This document shows, piece after piece, positions 48,575 through 58,022 of a DNA stretch of 64,000 nt. The DNA comes from Psychrobacter sp. APC 3281 (GTDB lineage: Bacteria; Pseudomonadota; Gammaproteobacteria; Pseudomonadales; Moraxellaceae). The stretch is from the NCBI RefSeq assembly GCF_030407815.1, contig NZ_JASDCS010000004.1, positions 27,132 through 91,131 of the forward strand, written 5' to 3'. The notes beneath the pieces are model-generated. The model searched no databases and was not told the origin of the DNA. It saw only the letters and a program-made list of their open reading frames with translations. Position 1 is the stretch's first letter. Every line of letters starts with the position of its first letter. A program made the translations under genes and the position numbers.

Positions 48575-50518
48575 TTAGCCTTCAAGCTCGCTCCAACGCT
48601 CAAGCTTACTCATCATTTCATCTTCGATTGTCAATAAACGCTCACTTGCGGCTGTCGCTGCATCAAAGTCGGTATTAAACCAAGAGCCATCAGCCAATTT
48701 TTCTTGTAGTTGAGTTTGTTCGGCTTCGAGTGCGGCGATTTCTTTTGGTAAGTTATCCAATTCACGCTGCTCATTATAATTCAGCTTTTTGGCTGCTTTT
48801 TTAGGCTTGGTATCTGCGCCAGACTTATTTGTCGCTTTATTACTAGCCGCATTGTTGGCAGGTGCTTTGGCAGCACGTGATGCTTCTTCACGGTTCTTTT
48901 GTACGAGGTACTCTTGATAACCACCTACATACTCATTGACCACTCCTTTGCCGTCTTCATCTTCGCCAAACACCCACGTAGAGGTAACGACATTGTCCAT
49001 GAATGAACGATCATGACTGATCAGCAAAATCGTACCACCAAAGCTGGCGACTGATTCTTCTAACAACTCAAGTGTTGCCATGTCCAAATCGTTGGTCGGC
49101 TCATCGAGTACCAAAATATTGGCAGGTTTCAATAACTGCTTGGCCAGTAGTACTCGGTTACGCTCACCACCAGACAGTGCTTTGACAGGTGTACGTGCGC
49201 GCTCTGGTGCAAATAAGAAATCTTGCAAGTAGCTCATGATATGTGTTTTGCGACCGCCAACTTCTACAAAGTCAGAACCTTCCGAAACGTTTTGCGCAAC
49301 GCTTGCTTCAAGATCCAATTGATCACGCAGCTGATCGAAGAATGCGATTTTCAGATTAGTACCTAATTCGACACTACCAGACTTGGTGACTTCATCATCA
49401 GACATATCGAGTAGGGCTTTAATAAGCGTAGTTTTACCAGCACCGTTAGGGCCGACAATACCAATCTTATCGCCACGCATAATAGTGGTCGTAAAATCAT
49501 CTACCAAGACATTGCCATCATACTCAAGATGTAAGTTTTTAACTTTACAGACAAGCTTACCGCTTTTCTCGCCTTGGCCCATGGTGATGTTTACATTGCC
49601 CACTTGCTCACGGCGATCGCTACGCTCTTCACGTAAGGCTTTTAGTTCACGTACACGGCCCTCATTACGGGTGCGACGTGCTTTGATACCTTGGCGAATC
49701 CAAACTTCTTCTTGTGCCAGTTTTTTATCAAAGTTGGCATTGTTCTTTTCTTCAGCCTGTAACTGTAGCTCTTTTAGCTCTTGATAGCGCGCGTAACCAC
49801 CTTCACCTTGTGTTACGTCATAACTGGTCAATTGGCCACGGTCAAGCTCAATAATGCGAGTCGAAAGTTTATTGACGAATGCTCTATCATGAGTCACGAA
49901 CAACAACGTCAAGCCTTGCCAGTCAAGCAAAAAGCGCTCTAACCATTCAATACTTTCAACATCTAAATGGTTGGTTGGCTCATCTAGGAGTAGTACATCA
50001 GGCTTGGTAACTAGCGCACGAGCAAGTAACACGCGGCGTTTACGACCACCAGATAGGGATGATAAGTCGTCTTCTGGATTAAGGCCCATGGTCGTAATCA
50101 GACGCATGGCATCGCGTTCTAAGTCCCAGCCATGTACCGCATCGATATCATGTTGTAGGGTCGCCATGTGCTCACAGGCATCCATATCGCCATTCGCACA
50201 CATATCGACTTGCTTATTATAGTTAATGAGCAAATCAGCCGTGCGACGACTACCACCCATAACGATGTCTAATATGCGACCACTGGTCTCGGGAACGTCT
50301 TGCTCTAGCATCGCTACACGCATACTACTGTTGGTAATAATCTCGCCACTGTCAGGCTGCAATGAGCCATTGATCAGTTTAAACAAAGTAGATTTACCTT
50401 CGCCGTTGCGGCCAATCAAGCACACACGCTCGCCTGTATTGATAGAAAAATCAATACCATCAAGAACAGGCGCGACGCCAAAGGCTAAGTGAATGTCTTT
50501 TAAATGAATCAGTGCCAT
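48575..50518 (-). CDS. uup: ABC-F ATPase Uup
   Basis: Soluble tandem ATPase of the ABC-F class, which acts on ribosomes or DNA structure rather than in transport; E. coli Uup affects precise transposon excision. Two nucleotide-binding domains: Walker A GRNGEGKST and signature LSGGRKRRVLLA in the first, GPNGAGKTT and LSGGERNRVLLA in the second, each with DEPTNHLD or DEPTNDLD Walker B. A charged linker joins them and a C-terminal coiled coil (ALEAEQTQLQEKL) follows a Lys/Ala-rich stretch. ~647 residues. The start MALIHLKD at 50518 fits the family; 26 upstream codons in frame are not used. Confidence 0.94.
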   Translation of the reverse strand: MALIHLKDIHLAFGVAPVLDGIDFSINTGERVCLIGRNGEGKSTLFKLINGSLQPDSGEIITNSSMRVAMLEQDVPETSGRILDIVMGGSRRTADLLINYNKQVDMCANGDMDACEHMATLQHDIDAVHGWDLERDAMRLITTMGLNPEDDLSSLSGGRKRRVLLARALVTKPDVLLLDEPTNHLDVESIEWLERFLLDWQGLTLLFVTHDRAFVNKLSTRIIELDRGQLTSYDVTQGEGGYARYQELKELQLQAEEKNNANFDKKLAQEEVWIRQGIKARRTRNEGRVRELKALREERSDRREQVGNVNITMGQGEKSGKLVCKVKNLHLEYDGNVLVDDFTTTIMRGDKIGIVGPNGAGKTTLIKALLDMSDDEVTKSGSVELGTNLKIAFFDQLRDQLDLEASVAQNVSEGSDFVEVGGRKTHIMSYLQDFLFAPERARTPVKALSGGERNRVLLAKQLLKPANILVLDEPTNDLDMATLELLEESVASFGGTILLISHDRSFMDNVVTSTWVFGEDEDGKGVVNEYVGGYQEYLVQKNREEASRAAKAPANNAASNKATNKSGADTKPKKAAKKLNYNEQRELDNLPKEIAALEAEQTQLQEKLADGSWFNTDFDAATAASERLLTIEDEMMSKLERWSELEG

Positions 50519-50758
50519 AGAGTATCTTAAGCTTATATAATAGTGAGGTAGGGGTTGTTGCAAAATTGCCTGCAGTATAACATGCCACCGCATCACTGTA
50601 GTGGGAGTAAATAGTTTTATCAGTACTATTTATTGCTTTTACTAATGGATGCTATTTAACGACTATTATTATAGATTTATCTCTAATCTACAGTACTCCT
50701 TGAACCCCTTAATAATCCATTCTTTCACTTTAATACTTACTATGATCTAGAGAAAAAT

Positions 50759-51016
50759 ATGAACCAATCTAAAACTACAACCGATACTTCTACAGTGCAA
50801 GATGATCTGCAAGCCCAAGTAATCGATTTGCAAATGAGCCTCGCGCACCTTGAAGTTACCGTCGAACGACTGGATGACGTAATCACGCGACAAGACAAAG
50901 ATATTCATACGCTGCAACGTCAACTACAGCTGATTTATAAACAGATTGAGGGTCAAGATACGGAAAGTGGCATTGCACCATTCGATGTAATGGCAGACAG
51001 ACCGCCACATTATTGA
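50759..51016 (+). CDS. slyX: SlyX family protein
   Basis: 85 residues, mainly a predicted coiled coil from about residue 15 to 65 (QVIDLQMSLAHLEVTVERLD and on), with the family ending PPHY. Function of SlyX is unknown; in E. coli it lies beside slyD. Here it is divergent from uup. The ribosome site is weak (AGAGAAAAAT). Confidence 0.88.
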   Translation: MNQSKTTTDTSTVQDDLQAQVIDLQMSLAHLEVTVERLDDVITRQDKDIHTLQRQLQLIYKQIEGQDTESGIAPFDVMADRPPHY

Positions 51017-51130
51017 TAAGTAAGATTTGGAAAGAAAATCTTTTAATAACGGAAAATATATACGTATTTTTATATATAGATACTGTTTAATGACTATGTG
51101 GTCATAATATGGGAATAATGTGTTTTTGTA

Positions 51131-51149
51131 GTTGTTTTAGTGTTAAAAA
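51131..51149 (+). promoter_or_regulatory. Conserved upstream box of fadL-like gene 1
   Basis: GTTGTTTTAGTGTTAAAAA recurs with one change (C for T) 131 bp before the second fadL-like gene (52700-52718). Probably part of a duplicated promoter or operator. The leaders also share TTGGAGATATA just before both ATG codons. Confidence 0.5.
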
Positions 51150-51235
51150 ATCTTTACTATCTTCCACCTCGGATACTGATTACCTATTAATACTGGGTAA
51201 AACAGTAAAACAATGCGGATGTTTGGAGATATAAA

Positions 51236-52447
51236 ATGCGCCACACCTTTCATTTAAAAACTCTTGCAGTAGCTATTGCTACTCTTTCTGTTGCTAGCGT
51301 CGCTAGTGCTGCTGGCCTTGATCGCTCAGGCCAAGATATCACCGCATTCCTACAAGACGGCACTTATGCAGAAGCTGTCTACACTTATATCGATGCTGAC
51401 GTTACCGGTAAAGATACCTCAGGTAATAAGATCGATGACATCGCAGAGTCTTATGACTTTTTCCGTTATGGCGTAAAAACAGATATCAACGATACATTCA
51501 GTGTTGGTATTTTATATGACGAGCCTTTCGGTGCAGCAGCTGATTATAGTGGTGATAATAACTTTGTAGATGCAAGCGGTGAAGGTACTAATGTAGAAGT
51601 ACGCACTGAAAGCATTACAGCTATCGTAGGTGCTAAGTTTGGTGAAAATAAAAACTTTCAAGTATACGGCGGTCCAGTGGCCCAACGTGTACAAGCTGAT
51701 GTAAAGTTACGTGGTACCGCTTATAGTGCTGCTAACGGCTATACGACACATATTAGCCCAGATCAAGATTACGGTTACATTGCAGGCGTAGCTTATAGTA
51801 AGCCTGAAATCGCGTTGAAAGCTGCCTTGACATATCGCTCAGAAATTGAACACAACGCACAATCATCTGAAATCTATCCTATTGTAGGTACTGGCGCTAT
51901 ACCAGCTCCCATCGAATCTGCATTAGGTCTTTCAGCACAGAGAAATGATAGTATTGAAATCACTACGCCTAAATCAGTTAACTTTGATTTTCAAACTGGT
52001 ATCAACCCTACAACCCTAGCAACTGCCAAAGTACGCTGGGTACCATGGAGTGATTTTGCTATCGTACCATCACTATATAATGATGTTAGCAAGGTTTCGA
52101 CTCGGGATGATAAGGGATTAGCGTTAGTTAGCTATGATGACGACCAATGGCAAGTAGAGCTAGGGTTGGCCAAGCGTGTCGCGCCAGCACTTGCTGTCAG
52201 TGGTACTGTTGGTTGGGACAGTGGTGCAGGCAACCCTGTCACTTCGTTAGGTCCTATCGAAGGCTATTATAGCGCTGGTCTTGGTGCGAAATATAATGTG
52301 ACCGAGAACTGGGCAGTATCTGCTGGTGGTAAATACTTATGGTTCGGTGATGCCAAAGGTCAAATCCCAACTAAGACGATCGTTAGTGATTTCGAAAGTA
52401 ACGATGGTTTTGTATTAGGTGTAAAGGTATCTTACCAAGCTCAGTAA
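51236..52447 (+). CDS. FadL-type outer-membrane transport protein (copy 1)
   Basis: Outer-membrane beta-barrel of the OmpP1/FadL/TodX family, which admits long-chain fatty acids or aromatic hydrocarbons. 403 residues. A signal peptide (residues 1-25, ending ASVASA) precedes GLDRSGQDITAFLQDGTYAE, and the barrel contains the family-like EPFGAAADY, TTPKSVNFDFQTGINPTTLATAKVRWVPWSDF and the C-terminal GVKVSYQAQ. TTGGAGATATA gives the ribosome site. A close paralogue follows at 52831. Substrate not predictable. Confidence 0.93.
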   Translation: MRHTFHLKTLAVAIATLSVASVASAAGLDRSGQDITAFLQDGTYAEAVYTYIDADVTGKDTSGNKIDDIAESYDFFRYGVKTDINDTFSVGILYDEPFGAAADYSGDNNFVDASGEGTNVEVRTESITAIVGAKFGENKNFQVYGGPVAQRVQADVKLRGTAYSAANGYTTHISPDQDYGYIAGVAYSKPEIALKAALTYRSEIEHNAQSSEIYPIVGTGAIPAPIESALGLSAQRNDSIEITTPKSVNFDFQTGINPTTLATAKVRWVPWSDFAIVPSLYNDVSKVSTRDDKGLALVSYDDDQWQVELGLAKRVAPALAVSGTVGWDSGAGNPVTSLGPIEGYYSAGLGAKYNVTENWAVSAGGKYLWFGDAKGQIPTKTIVSDFESNDGFVLGVKVSYQAQ

Positions 52448-52490
52448 TTCACAACTTAGCTATATAGCAAATTTTTTAAATGTTATTGAT

Positions 52491-52523
52491 AAAAAAGCGA
52501 CCCTTCAAGAGTCGCTTTTTTTT
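52491..52523 (+). terminator. Intrinsic terminator of fadL-like gene 1
   Basis: AAAAAAGCGAC and GTCGCTTTTTTTT around a 9-nt loop, 43 bp after the stop. Confidence 0.92.
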
Positions 52524-52699
52524 GTGAACGATTTCTTAATAAAAATATATTTAGAAAGTTTTAAGAAAAGTAAATAGTTGCTTGCTATTAATAAGTATTA
52601 TATCGAAAATCATAATAGAGGCGAGAAGTAAACGTCAACTTTCTATATATATCTTATTTGTACTGTTCAGTCATAATTGAGAAATAAAGCACTTTAATT

Positions 52700-52718
52700 G
52701 TTGTTTTAGTGTCAAAAA
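52700..52718 (+). promoter_or_regulatory. Conserved upstream box of fadL-like gene 2
   Basis: GTTGTTTTAGTGTCAAAAA, matching 18 of 19 positions of the box before gene 1. Conservation in an otherwise diverged leader suggests a binding site or promoter element. Confidence 0.5.
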
Positions 52719-52830
52719 GGCATTAGTATTCAACTTAGGACACGACTTTGATACTCTCAATGTTAAGCGCAGCAATGCTATATATTGATTATTAAAGTAG
52801 TAATACAACAAGGACCGTTGGAGATATACA

Positions 52831-54159
52831 ATGCGCACTACCTTTCACTTGAAAACCCTTGCAGTAGCGATCGCTACTCTCTCTATCGCTAGCATGACTA
52901 ATGCTGCTGGTCTTGATCGTTCAGGTCAGGATGTCACCGCCTTTTTTCAAGACGGTACTTACGCTGAAGCCGTTTATACCTATATTGATGCCGATGTAAG
53001 TGGTTACGATAGTGCTAATGTTAACCCTGCTCAAAATGCTTACGAACGTGGTAATAAAACGGGTGATATTGCTGAAGCTTATGACTTTTTCCGTTATGGT
53101 GTAAAAACTGATATTAACGATACATTTAGTATTGGCCTGCTATATGATGAGCCTTTCGGTGCTGCGGCTGAATATACTCAAAGCAATTTTGTCGCTAACG
53201 ATGACGGTATAGTGGCTAATGCTACTACTTTAGGCGGTCAAGGTGTAGATGGACTAACAGCGGGAGGCATAGCCACAGCACAAGACTTTACAGCGGGTGA
53301 AAATACCAATGTGGAGGTTCGTAGTCAAAGCCTAACAGGTATTCTTGGTATGAAATTTGGCGCTAATAAAAATTTCCAAATTTATGGTGGTCCAGTTGCA
53401 CAGCGCATTGAATCTACAACGAAGCTACGTGGTCTTGCTTACGGTCCAGCCACTGGCTATACGTCAAACAGCAATCCTGATATGGACTATGGTTATATAG
53501 CAGGTATTGCCTACAGTAAGCCTGAAATCGCATTAAAAGCTGCATTGACATATCGTTCCGAAATTGATCATAGTATAGAAATATCTGAAACTTATCCTAT
53601 AGCAGCTATTCTAGGAGGCGCTTCTACTCCAGAACAAATAGCAGCTGGAGGAACTCAAGTTAGTAATTATGAAATTACTACGCCTAAATCGGTCAATTTT
53701 GATTTCCAAACAGGTATCAATCCTACGACATTAGCAACAGCAAAAGTACGCTGGGTACCGTGGAGTGACTTTGTAATCACCCCACCACTATATAATGAAG
53801 TTAGTAAAAGAAATTATGGTCCTGATGGTCTAAACTTAGTTGAGTACGAAGATGATCAGTGGCAAGTAGAGCTAGGCTTAGCTAAGCGTGTTGCACCCGC
53901 ACTTGCTATTAGCGGAACAGTTGGTTGGGACAGTGGTGCCGGTGATCCAACGACATCGTTAGGTCCTGTCGATGGTTACTATAGTGTGGGTCTTGGTGCT
54001 AAGTATAACGTGACTGAAAACTGGGCAGTGTCAGCTGGTGGTAAATATTTATGGTTCGGTGATGCTCAAGGTCGATTACCAACAGGTAAAATTGTTGGTG
54101 ACTTCCAAGACAATGATGGCTATATCGCTGGTGTAAAACTTTCTTATCAAGGTAAATAG
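52831..54159 (+). CDS. FadL-type outer-membrane transport protein (copy 2)
   Basis: Paralogue of the preceding protein, 442 residues. Signal peptide and barrel strands are closely alike, for example EPFGAAAEY, ITTPKSVNFDFQTGINPTTL and GDAQGRLPTGK near the end. It differs by two insertions: about 10 residues near residue 45 (NPAQNAYERGNKTG) and about 30 residues after EPFGAAAEYTQSNF (a Gly/Ala/Asn-rich loop ending TAGENTNVEV). Both should lie in loops of the barrel, so ligand range may differ. It has its own terminator and upstream box. Confidence 0.93.
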   Translation: MRTTFHLKTLAVAIATLSIASMTNAAGLDRSGQDVTAFFQDGTYAEAVYTYIDADVSGYDSANVNPAQNAYERGNKTGDIAEAYDFFRYGVKTDINDTFSIGLLYDEPFGAAAEYTQSNFVANDDGIVANATTLGGQGVDGLTAGGIATAQDFTAGENTNVEVRSQSLTGILGMKFGANKNFQIYGGPVAQRIESTTKLRGLAYGPATGYTSNSNPDMDYGYIAGIAYSKPEIALKAALTYRSEIDHSIEISETYPIAAILGGASTPEQIAAGGTQVSNYEITTPKSVNFDFQTGINPTTLATAKVRWVPWSDFVITPPLYNEVSKRNYGPDGLNLVEYEDDQWQVELGLAKRVAPALAISGTVGWDSGAGDPTTSLGPVDGYYSVGLGAKYNVTENWAVSAGGKYLWFGDAQGRLPTGKIVGDFQDNDGYIAGVKLSYQGK

Positions 54160-54184
54160 CCTCTTTATATAACTGCTGAACAAT

Positions 54185-54215
54185 AAAAAAGCGACCTATC
54201 ATAGGTCGCTTTTTT
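54185..54215. terminator. Intrinsic terminator of fadL-like gene 2
   Basis: AAAAAAGCGACCTA tca TAGGTCGCTTTTTT, 26 bp after the stop; symmetric runs allow use in both directions. Confidence 0.93.
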
Positions 54216-54653
54216 GTGGGTTTTCTATTACCTATTTGACTGTAAGTTCTCAAATATAGATAGAACAGCAAATATAATCTTTATAGTATTAATTCATATA
54301 GCACGACTACATTTTATTTGCCTAGTTTAGCTTAGTGTCCATATACAGCAAATACCCTTGCATTTAAGAACCTATACGCACTCGTACCTTACCGAATGAG
54401 TTGTTAATAACGTAGCATACTTGAGGTACACAAGGAAAAGATCTAAATAGATAATCAAATGTGATATTAAGAAAAGAAGTATTGTTGATAAAGGCTTACT
54501 TCGTAAAAGTGAGCAGCAGTTGGACTGCCAAATAGGCTAGGACAATCTGGCTTAGTATATCCATCACAGAGCTATCCATACTACTGTCTCATTGATCATA
54601 AGTTCTCATGGTTTGATACTGTAGTAGATTGCATATATTAAATCGTTACTTAT

Positions 54654-54688
54654 AAAAAAACCTCGTCACTATTGGCGAGGTTTTTTTT
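54654..54688 (-). terminator. Intrinsic terminator of putP
   Basis: AAAAAAACCTCG and CGAGGTTTTTTTT around a 10-nt loop, about 30 bp beyond the putP stop on the minus strand. Confidence 0.92.
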
Positions 54689-54718
54689 ATAGCAATAGGC
54701 TTAAGACATTACGTAAAC

Positions 54719-56218
54719 TTATTTGTTTAAGTTCAGCTCCATCTCTTTGTACTTAGCAGAAACTGAAGGTCTTGGGCCACCAGTCATGATACTAACGGCA
54801 AAGATAGCGATAGTACTTAAGATAAAGCCTGGAACGATAGCATATAACCAGCTATTTAGTGCCATACCATCTACTTGGAAAGGACCATAAATCCATAGGA
54901 TAACAGTCAACGCACCAACAACCATACCGGCAACAGCACCATTACGGTTCATACCACGCCATGTAAGGCTGAAGATAACCAATGGACCAAACGCAGCACC
55001 AAATCCTGCCCATGCGTTAGAAACTAGGTTCAATACTGAGCTATCTGGGTTAGACGCTAGCATAATGGCAACGATAGCAACGATAATAACTGAGATACGA
55101 CCAACCAATACCTGGCGAGCTTCTGGAGCATCTTTATCAAAGAATAGTTTGTATACATCTTTGGTTAAAGAGCTTGATACAACCAATAGCTGTGATGAGA
55201 TAGTACTCATAATTGCTGCTAAAATAGCTGCCAATAGGAAGCCTGAAACCAATGGATGGAACAAGAACTGAGTGAATACTAAGAAGATAGTCTCAGGATC
55301 ATCCAGCGTCATCGCAGTTTTTTGTACGTAGGCACGACCAGCAAAACCAGTCATTAGTGAACCAATAAGACTCACAACCATCCAGCTCATACCGATATTA
55401 CGTGCAGTCGGTACATCTCTCACTGAACGAATCGCCATAAAACGTACGATAATATGCGGTTGGCCAAAGTAACCTAAACCCCATGCCATTAACGAAATAA
55501 TACCAATGACACTCATACCGCTAGTAACGTCTAAAAGGGTAGGGTCGATATTTCTAACCGCTTCTGTCGTAGCTGAAATACCACCAAGATCAGTAAAGGC
55601 AACGACAGGTACGATTACCATGGCAAACAGCATGATAACGCCCTGTACGAAATCGGTCATAGATACCGCTAAGAAACCACCGAATAACGTATAAGCCACA
55701 ACCACACCAGCAGTAACCCATAGGCCAGTGCTATATGAGAGGTTAAGTGAGCTTTCGAAGAGTTTACCACCACCTACAAGACTTGCAGCGGTATATACAG
55801 TAAAGAATAGAATGATGACCACTGCTGAAATGACGCGTAGCATATGCGACTTGTCTTCAAAGCGGTTGGCAAAATAATCAGGTAGGGTGATAGCGTTGTC
55901 AGCCACTTCGGTATAAACACGAAGGCGAGGTGCTACGATGAGATAGTTTAGTAATGCACCTAATGTCAAACCTAGCGCAATCCAAATACTGACCACACCA
56001 TCGGCAAACATATAACCAGGTAAGCCAAGTAGTAACCAACCTGACATATCTGATGCACCTGCAGAAAGTGCGGTTACTGCTGGGCCTAAGTTACGACCCC
56101 CTAACATATAGCCTTCAGTATCATTGGCTTGCTTAAAATAAGCGTAAACACCAATCCCAATCATCACTAAGAAATAGGCGCCGAGTGATATCAGCACGCC
56201 ACTAGAAACTCCGTTCAT
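54719..56218 (-). CDS. putP: Sodium/proline symporter
   Basis: Inner-membrane SSS-family permease, 499 residues with ~13 hydrophobic segments. Matches PutP closely: GYMLGGRNLGPAVTALSAGASDMSGWLLLGLPGYMF spread over helix 2, RLRVYTEVADNAITLPDYFANRFED, WGLGYFGQPHIIVRFMAIRS and AAILAAIMSTISSQLLVVSSSLTKDVY. The ATG follows AAGGACAATT. No putA proline dehydrogenase gene is adjacent. Proline uptake may serve nutrition or osmoprotection; the choice cannot be made here. Confidence 0.95.
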   Translation of the reverse strand: MNGVSSGVLISLGAYFLVMIGIGVYAYFKQANDTEGYMLGGRNLGPAVTALSAGASDMSGWLLLGLPGYMFADGVVSIWIALGLTLGALLNYLIVAPRLRVYTEVADNAITLPDYFANRFEDKSHMLRVISAVVIILFFTVYTAASLVGGGKLFESSLNLSYSTGLWVTAGVVVAYTLFGGFLAVSMTDFVQGVIMLFAMVIVPVVAFTDLGGISATTEAVRNIDPTLLDVTSGMSVIGIISLMAWGLGYFGQPHIIVRFMAIRSVRDVPTARNIGMSWMVVSLIGSLMTGFAGRAYVQKTAMTLDDPETIFLVFTQFLFHPLVSGFLLAAILAAIMSTISSQLLVVSSSLTKDVYKLFFDKDAPEARQVLVGRISVIIVAIVAIMLASNPDSSVLNLVSNAWAGFGAAFGPLVIFSLTWRGMNRNGAVAGMVVGALTVILWIYGPFQVDGMALNSWLYAIVPGFILSTIAIFAVSIMTGGPRPSVSAKYKEMELNLNK

Positions 56219-56675
56219 ATAAATTGTCCTTAACCAACATGGTTGGCTGTAATTATTTTTTAACTATAAAAGTTTTGTCCTGCAAGGCGATGTTCAAAAC
56301 AATATTTAAAGACAAAAAAAGCCATTAATTGAGACATAATGGCTTTTTTCAGTATCTTCTGTAGTTTTATATGATTGATATTGTTCTATGGCTAGCACTC
56401 ATATAGAGATAGAGAACAACGGGAACATCGCATTCCACTTATCTATTGTTATTGCTCGCATCTGCTATTTATATATGAGTATTAGCAACCTACATCATCA
56501 ATCTAAACCATTAAACCTACTGTTAACCATCATATCTTACTAGAAGTATTCAATATATGACTATCAGTGTCCTTGTGGTAAATTTTTGTTATAAAAGCAA
56601 CGTCAAGCGTATTATAACGCATGAGAGTCACAAATGCGAATAGCTTAATTCTTAGACTGTTATAGTGAGCTCTTT
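56219..56675. other. Intergenic region LysR-putP (457 bp)
   Basis: Both neighbours are read leftward. A strong hairpin with A- and T-runs lies at 56314-56349. The remainder shows no ORF or RNA gene that I can support. Confidence 0.55.
56314..56349. terminator. Bidirectional-type terminator upstream of putP
   Basis: AAAAAAAGCCATTA and TAATGGCTTTTTT around a 9-nt loop. It is 327 bp beyond the LysR gene stop and ~95 bp upstream of putP, so it may end LysR transcription before putP. Confidence 0.85.
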
Positions 56676-57548
56676 TTATTCAATAGGCGCAAGTAAGTCT
56701 AGTAGGGCGGTCACGCTGCTAGATTGAGTTAATTTTGGATTGATAACCACACCTAAATAGCGTTGTAATTCAATGTTGTCGGCCATATCGATACGTTCCA
56801 AGTCTTGACTGACCATAGTTTGCGGAAGTACTGACCAACCCAGTCCAACAGAAACCAGCATCCTAATGGATTCAAGCGGATTGGTACTCATCGTGGCATA
56901 AGGTTTTAGGTTATGTTTGGCAAACTCAGCCAAAGTAATCTGACTGGTAAAGGTATTAGCAGAAGGTAAAATAGCAGGATAGCGTGCTAACTGCTCTAAA
57001 GTGACATTAGACTTGGTTGCCAAAGGTGACAAAGTACCCGTCATAAAATAAAGTGGATCTGACCAAAGCGTGTGATAGGTCAGGCGTTTATCGTATACAG
57101 GAGGTAGCGTGACAAATGCTAACGATAAATCACCATCTAATACGGCTTTATGTGCTTTTTCTGAATCGACAAAATGAACTTCTAACTGAACAGCGGGATA
57201 AGTCTGAATAAAATGCTTAAGCACGGGTGCTAGATGATGCAAACCAATATGATGGCTCGTGCCGATCACAAGTTTGCCAGAGACGATATGCTGAGAATGC
57301 TGCAAGTTAATCTTGAAGTTCTCATAATCTTCCAACCAACGTTTTGCATGCGGCAGCATCTCACTGGCCGCCTGCGTGGGTACAATCCCGCGGCCTACAG
57401 TATCAAATAAAGTAATGTTAAACTCATCTTCTAAGTTTTTGATGCGCTTACTGACGGCAGGCTGAGTGATGAACAGCTTTTCTGCGGCACCTGAAATACT
57501 GCCAGTGTGCATAACGGTAACGAATGTCGTCAAGTTTGTGGTGTTCAA
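56676..57548 (-). CDS. LysR-family transcriptional regulator
   Basis: DNA-binding regulator, 290 residues. An N-terminal winged helix-turn-helix (TGSISGAAEKLFITQPAVSKRIKNLEDEF spanning ~16-44) and a type 2 periplasmic-binding-like effector domain (LVIGTSHHIGLHHLAPVLKHF onward). The start is TTG at 57548 with AAGGAAAT upstream. It is divergent from leuC across 474 bp, so control of leuCD/leuB is a reasonable inference, as is autoregulation. The effector domain resembles CysB/CbbR/LeuO-like proteins no more than others, so no specific name is given. Confidence 0.93.
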   Translation of the reverse strand: MNTTNLTTFVTVMHTGSISGAAEKLFITQPAVSKRIKNLEDEFNITLFDTVGRGIVPTQAASEMLPHAKRWLEDYENFKINLQHSQHIVSGKLVIGTSHHIGLHHLAPVLKHFIQTYPAVQLEVHFVDSEKAHKAVLDGDLSLAFVTLPPVYDKRLTYHTLWSDPLYFMTGTLSPLATKSNVTLEQLARYPAILPSANTFTSQITLAEFAKHNLKPYATMSTNPLESIRMLVSVGLGWSVLPQTMVSQDLERIDMADNIELQRYLGVVINPKLTQSSSVTALLDLLAPIE

Positions 57549-58022
57549 ACGGATTTCCTTAGCTACTTTGTGAGCTATAAATAAAAGTGGGCTGAGCCAA
57601 TTATAACGTATTAGAAATAAAAGTTTGCATCTGGTTAAAAATCATCAATTATTATTATAGGATTTGCCTGCTATAATCACAAGACATCAAGGCGTATTGT
57701 CACATATTTATTCTTTTAAGTTGATTATTTGCAGTCTCAAGCGTGTTTTCAGGCACTAATTACAGTCATAAGTCTAAAATTACTAATGAATAATATTTAT
57801 ACTACACAAAATATAGCAATTCTAGAATATATATTTCAATATCATTGATTAAGTAGAAATTATTGCAAAGTGATGCTTTCACACAAATCATAAAGAGCTA
57901 TCATGCGGTTAAATATAACATTATAGATAAATCTAATGGTTAATTGAACAAACAGAACCTTAGCTTACCAATAGGTGAGCAAGCGAAAATCAAGTCAGTA
58001 GTAATTAATAAAGGATAGCATC
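57549..58022. other. Divergent intergenic region LysR-leuC (474 bp)
   Basis: Contains a TATAAT hexamer at 57672-57677 without a clear -35. I see no leucine-codon leader peptide with attenuator (a 7-codon frame near 57903 has two Leu codons only) and no T-box. LysR sites are likely here but no motif could be set apart. Confidence 0.5.

Larger units (their letters stand above)
52448..52830. other. Intergenic region between fadL-like genes
   Basis: Contains the terminator of gene 1 (52491-52523) and the conserved box of gene 2 (52700-52718). No further ORF seen. The second gene thus seems to have its own promoter. Confidence 0.6.
54160..54718. other. Intergenic region fadL2-putP (559 bp)
   Basis: Two terminators lie at its ends (54185-54215 and 54654-54688). 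Between them nothing is certain. A 27-codon hydrophobic frame on the minus strand (54579 to 54496) begins MDSSVMDIL and ends with TAA, but has only a weak ribosome site; it is mentioned as a finding rather than annotated. Confidence 0.5.

Noticed and set aside
57890..58020. Leucine leader peptide/attenuator before leuC
   Set aside because: The only short frame has two Leu codons and there is no terminator hairpin after it.
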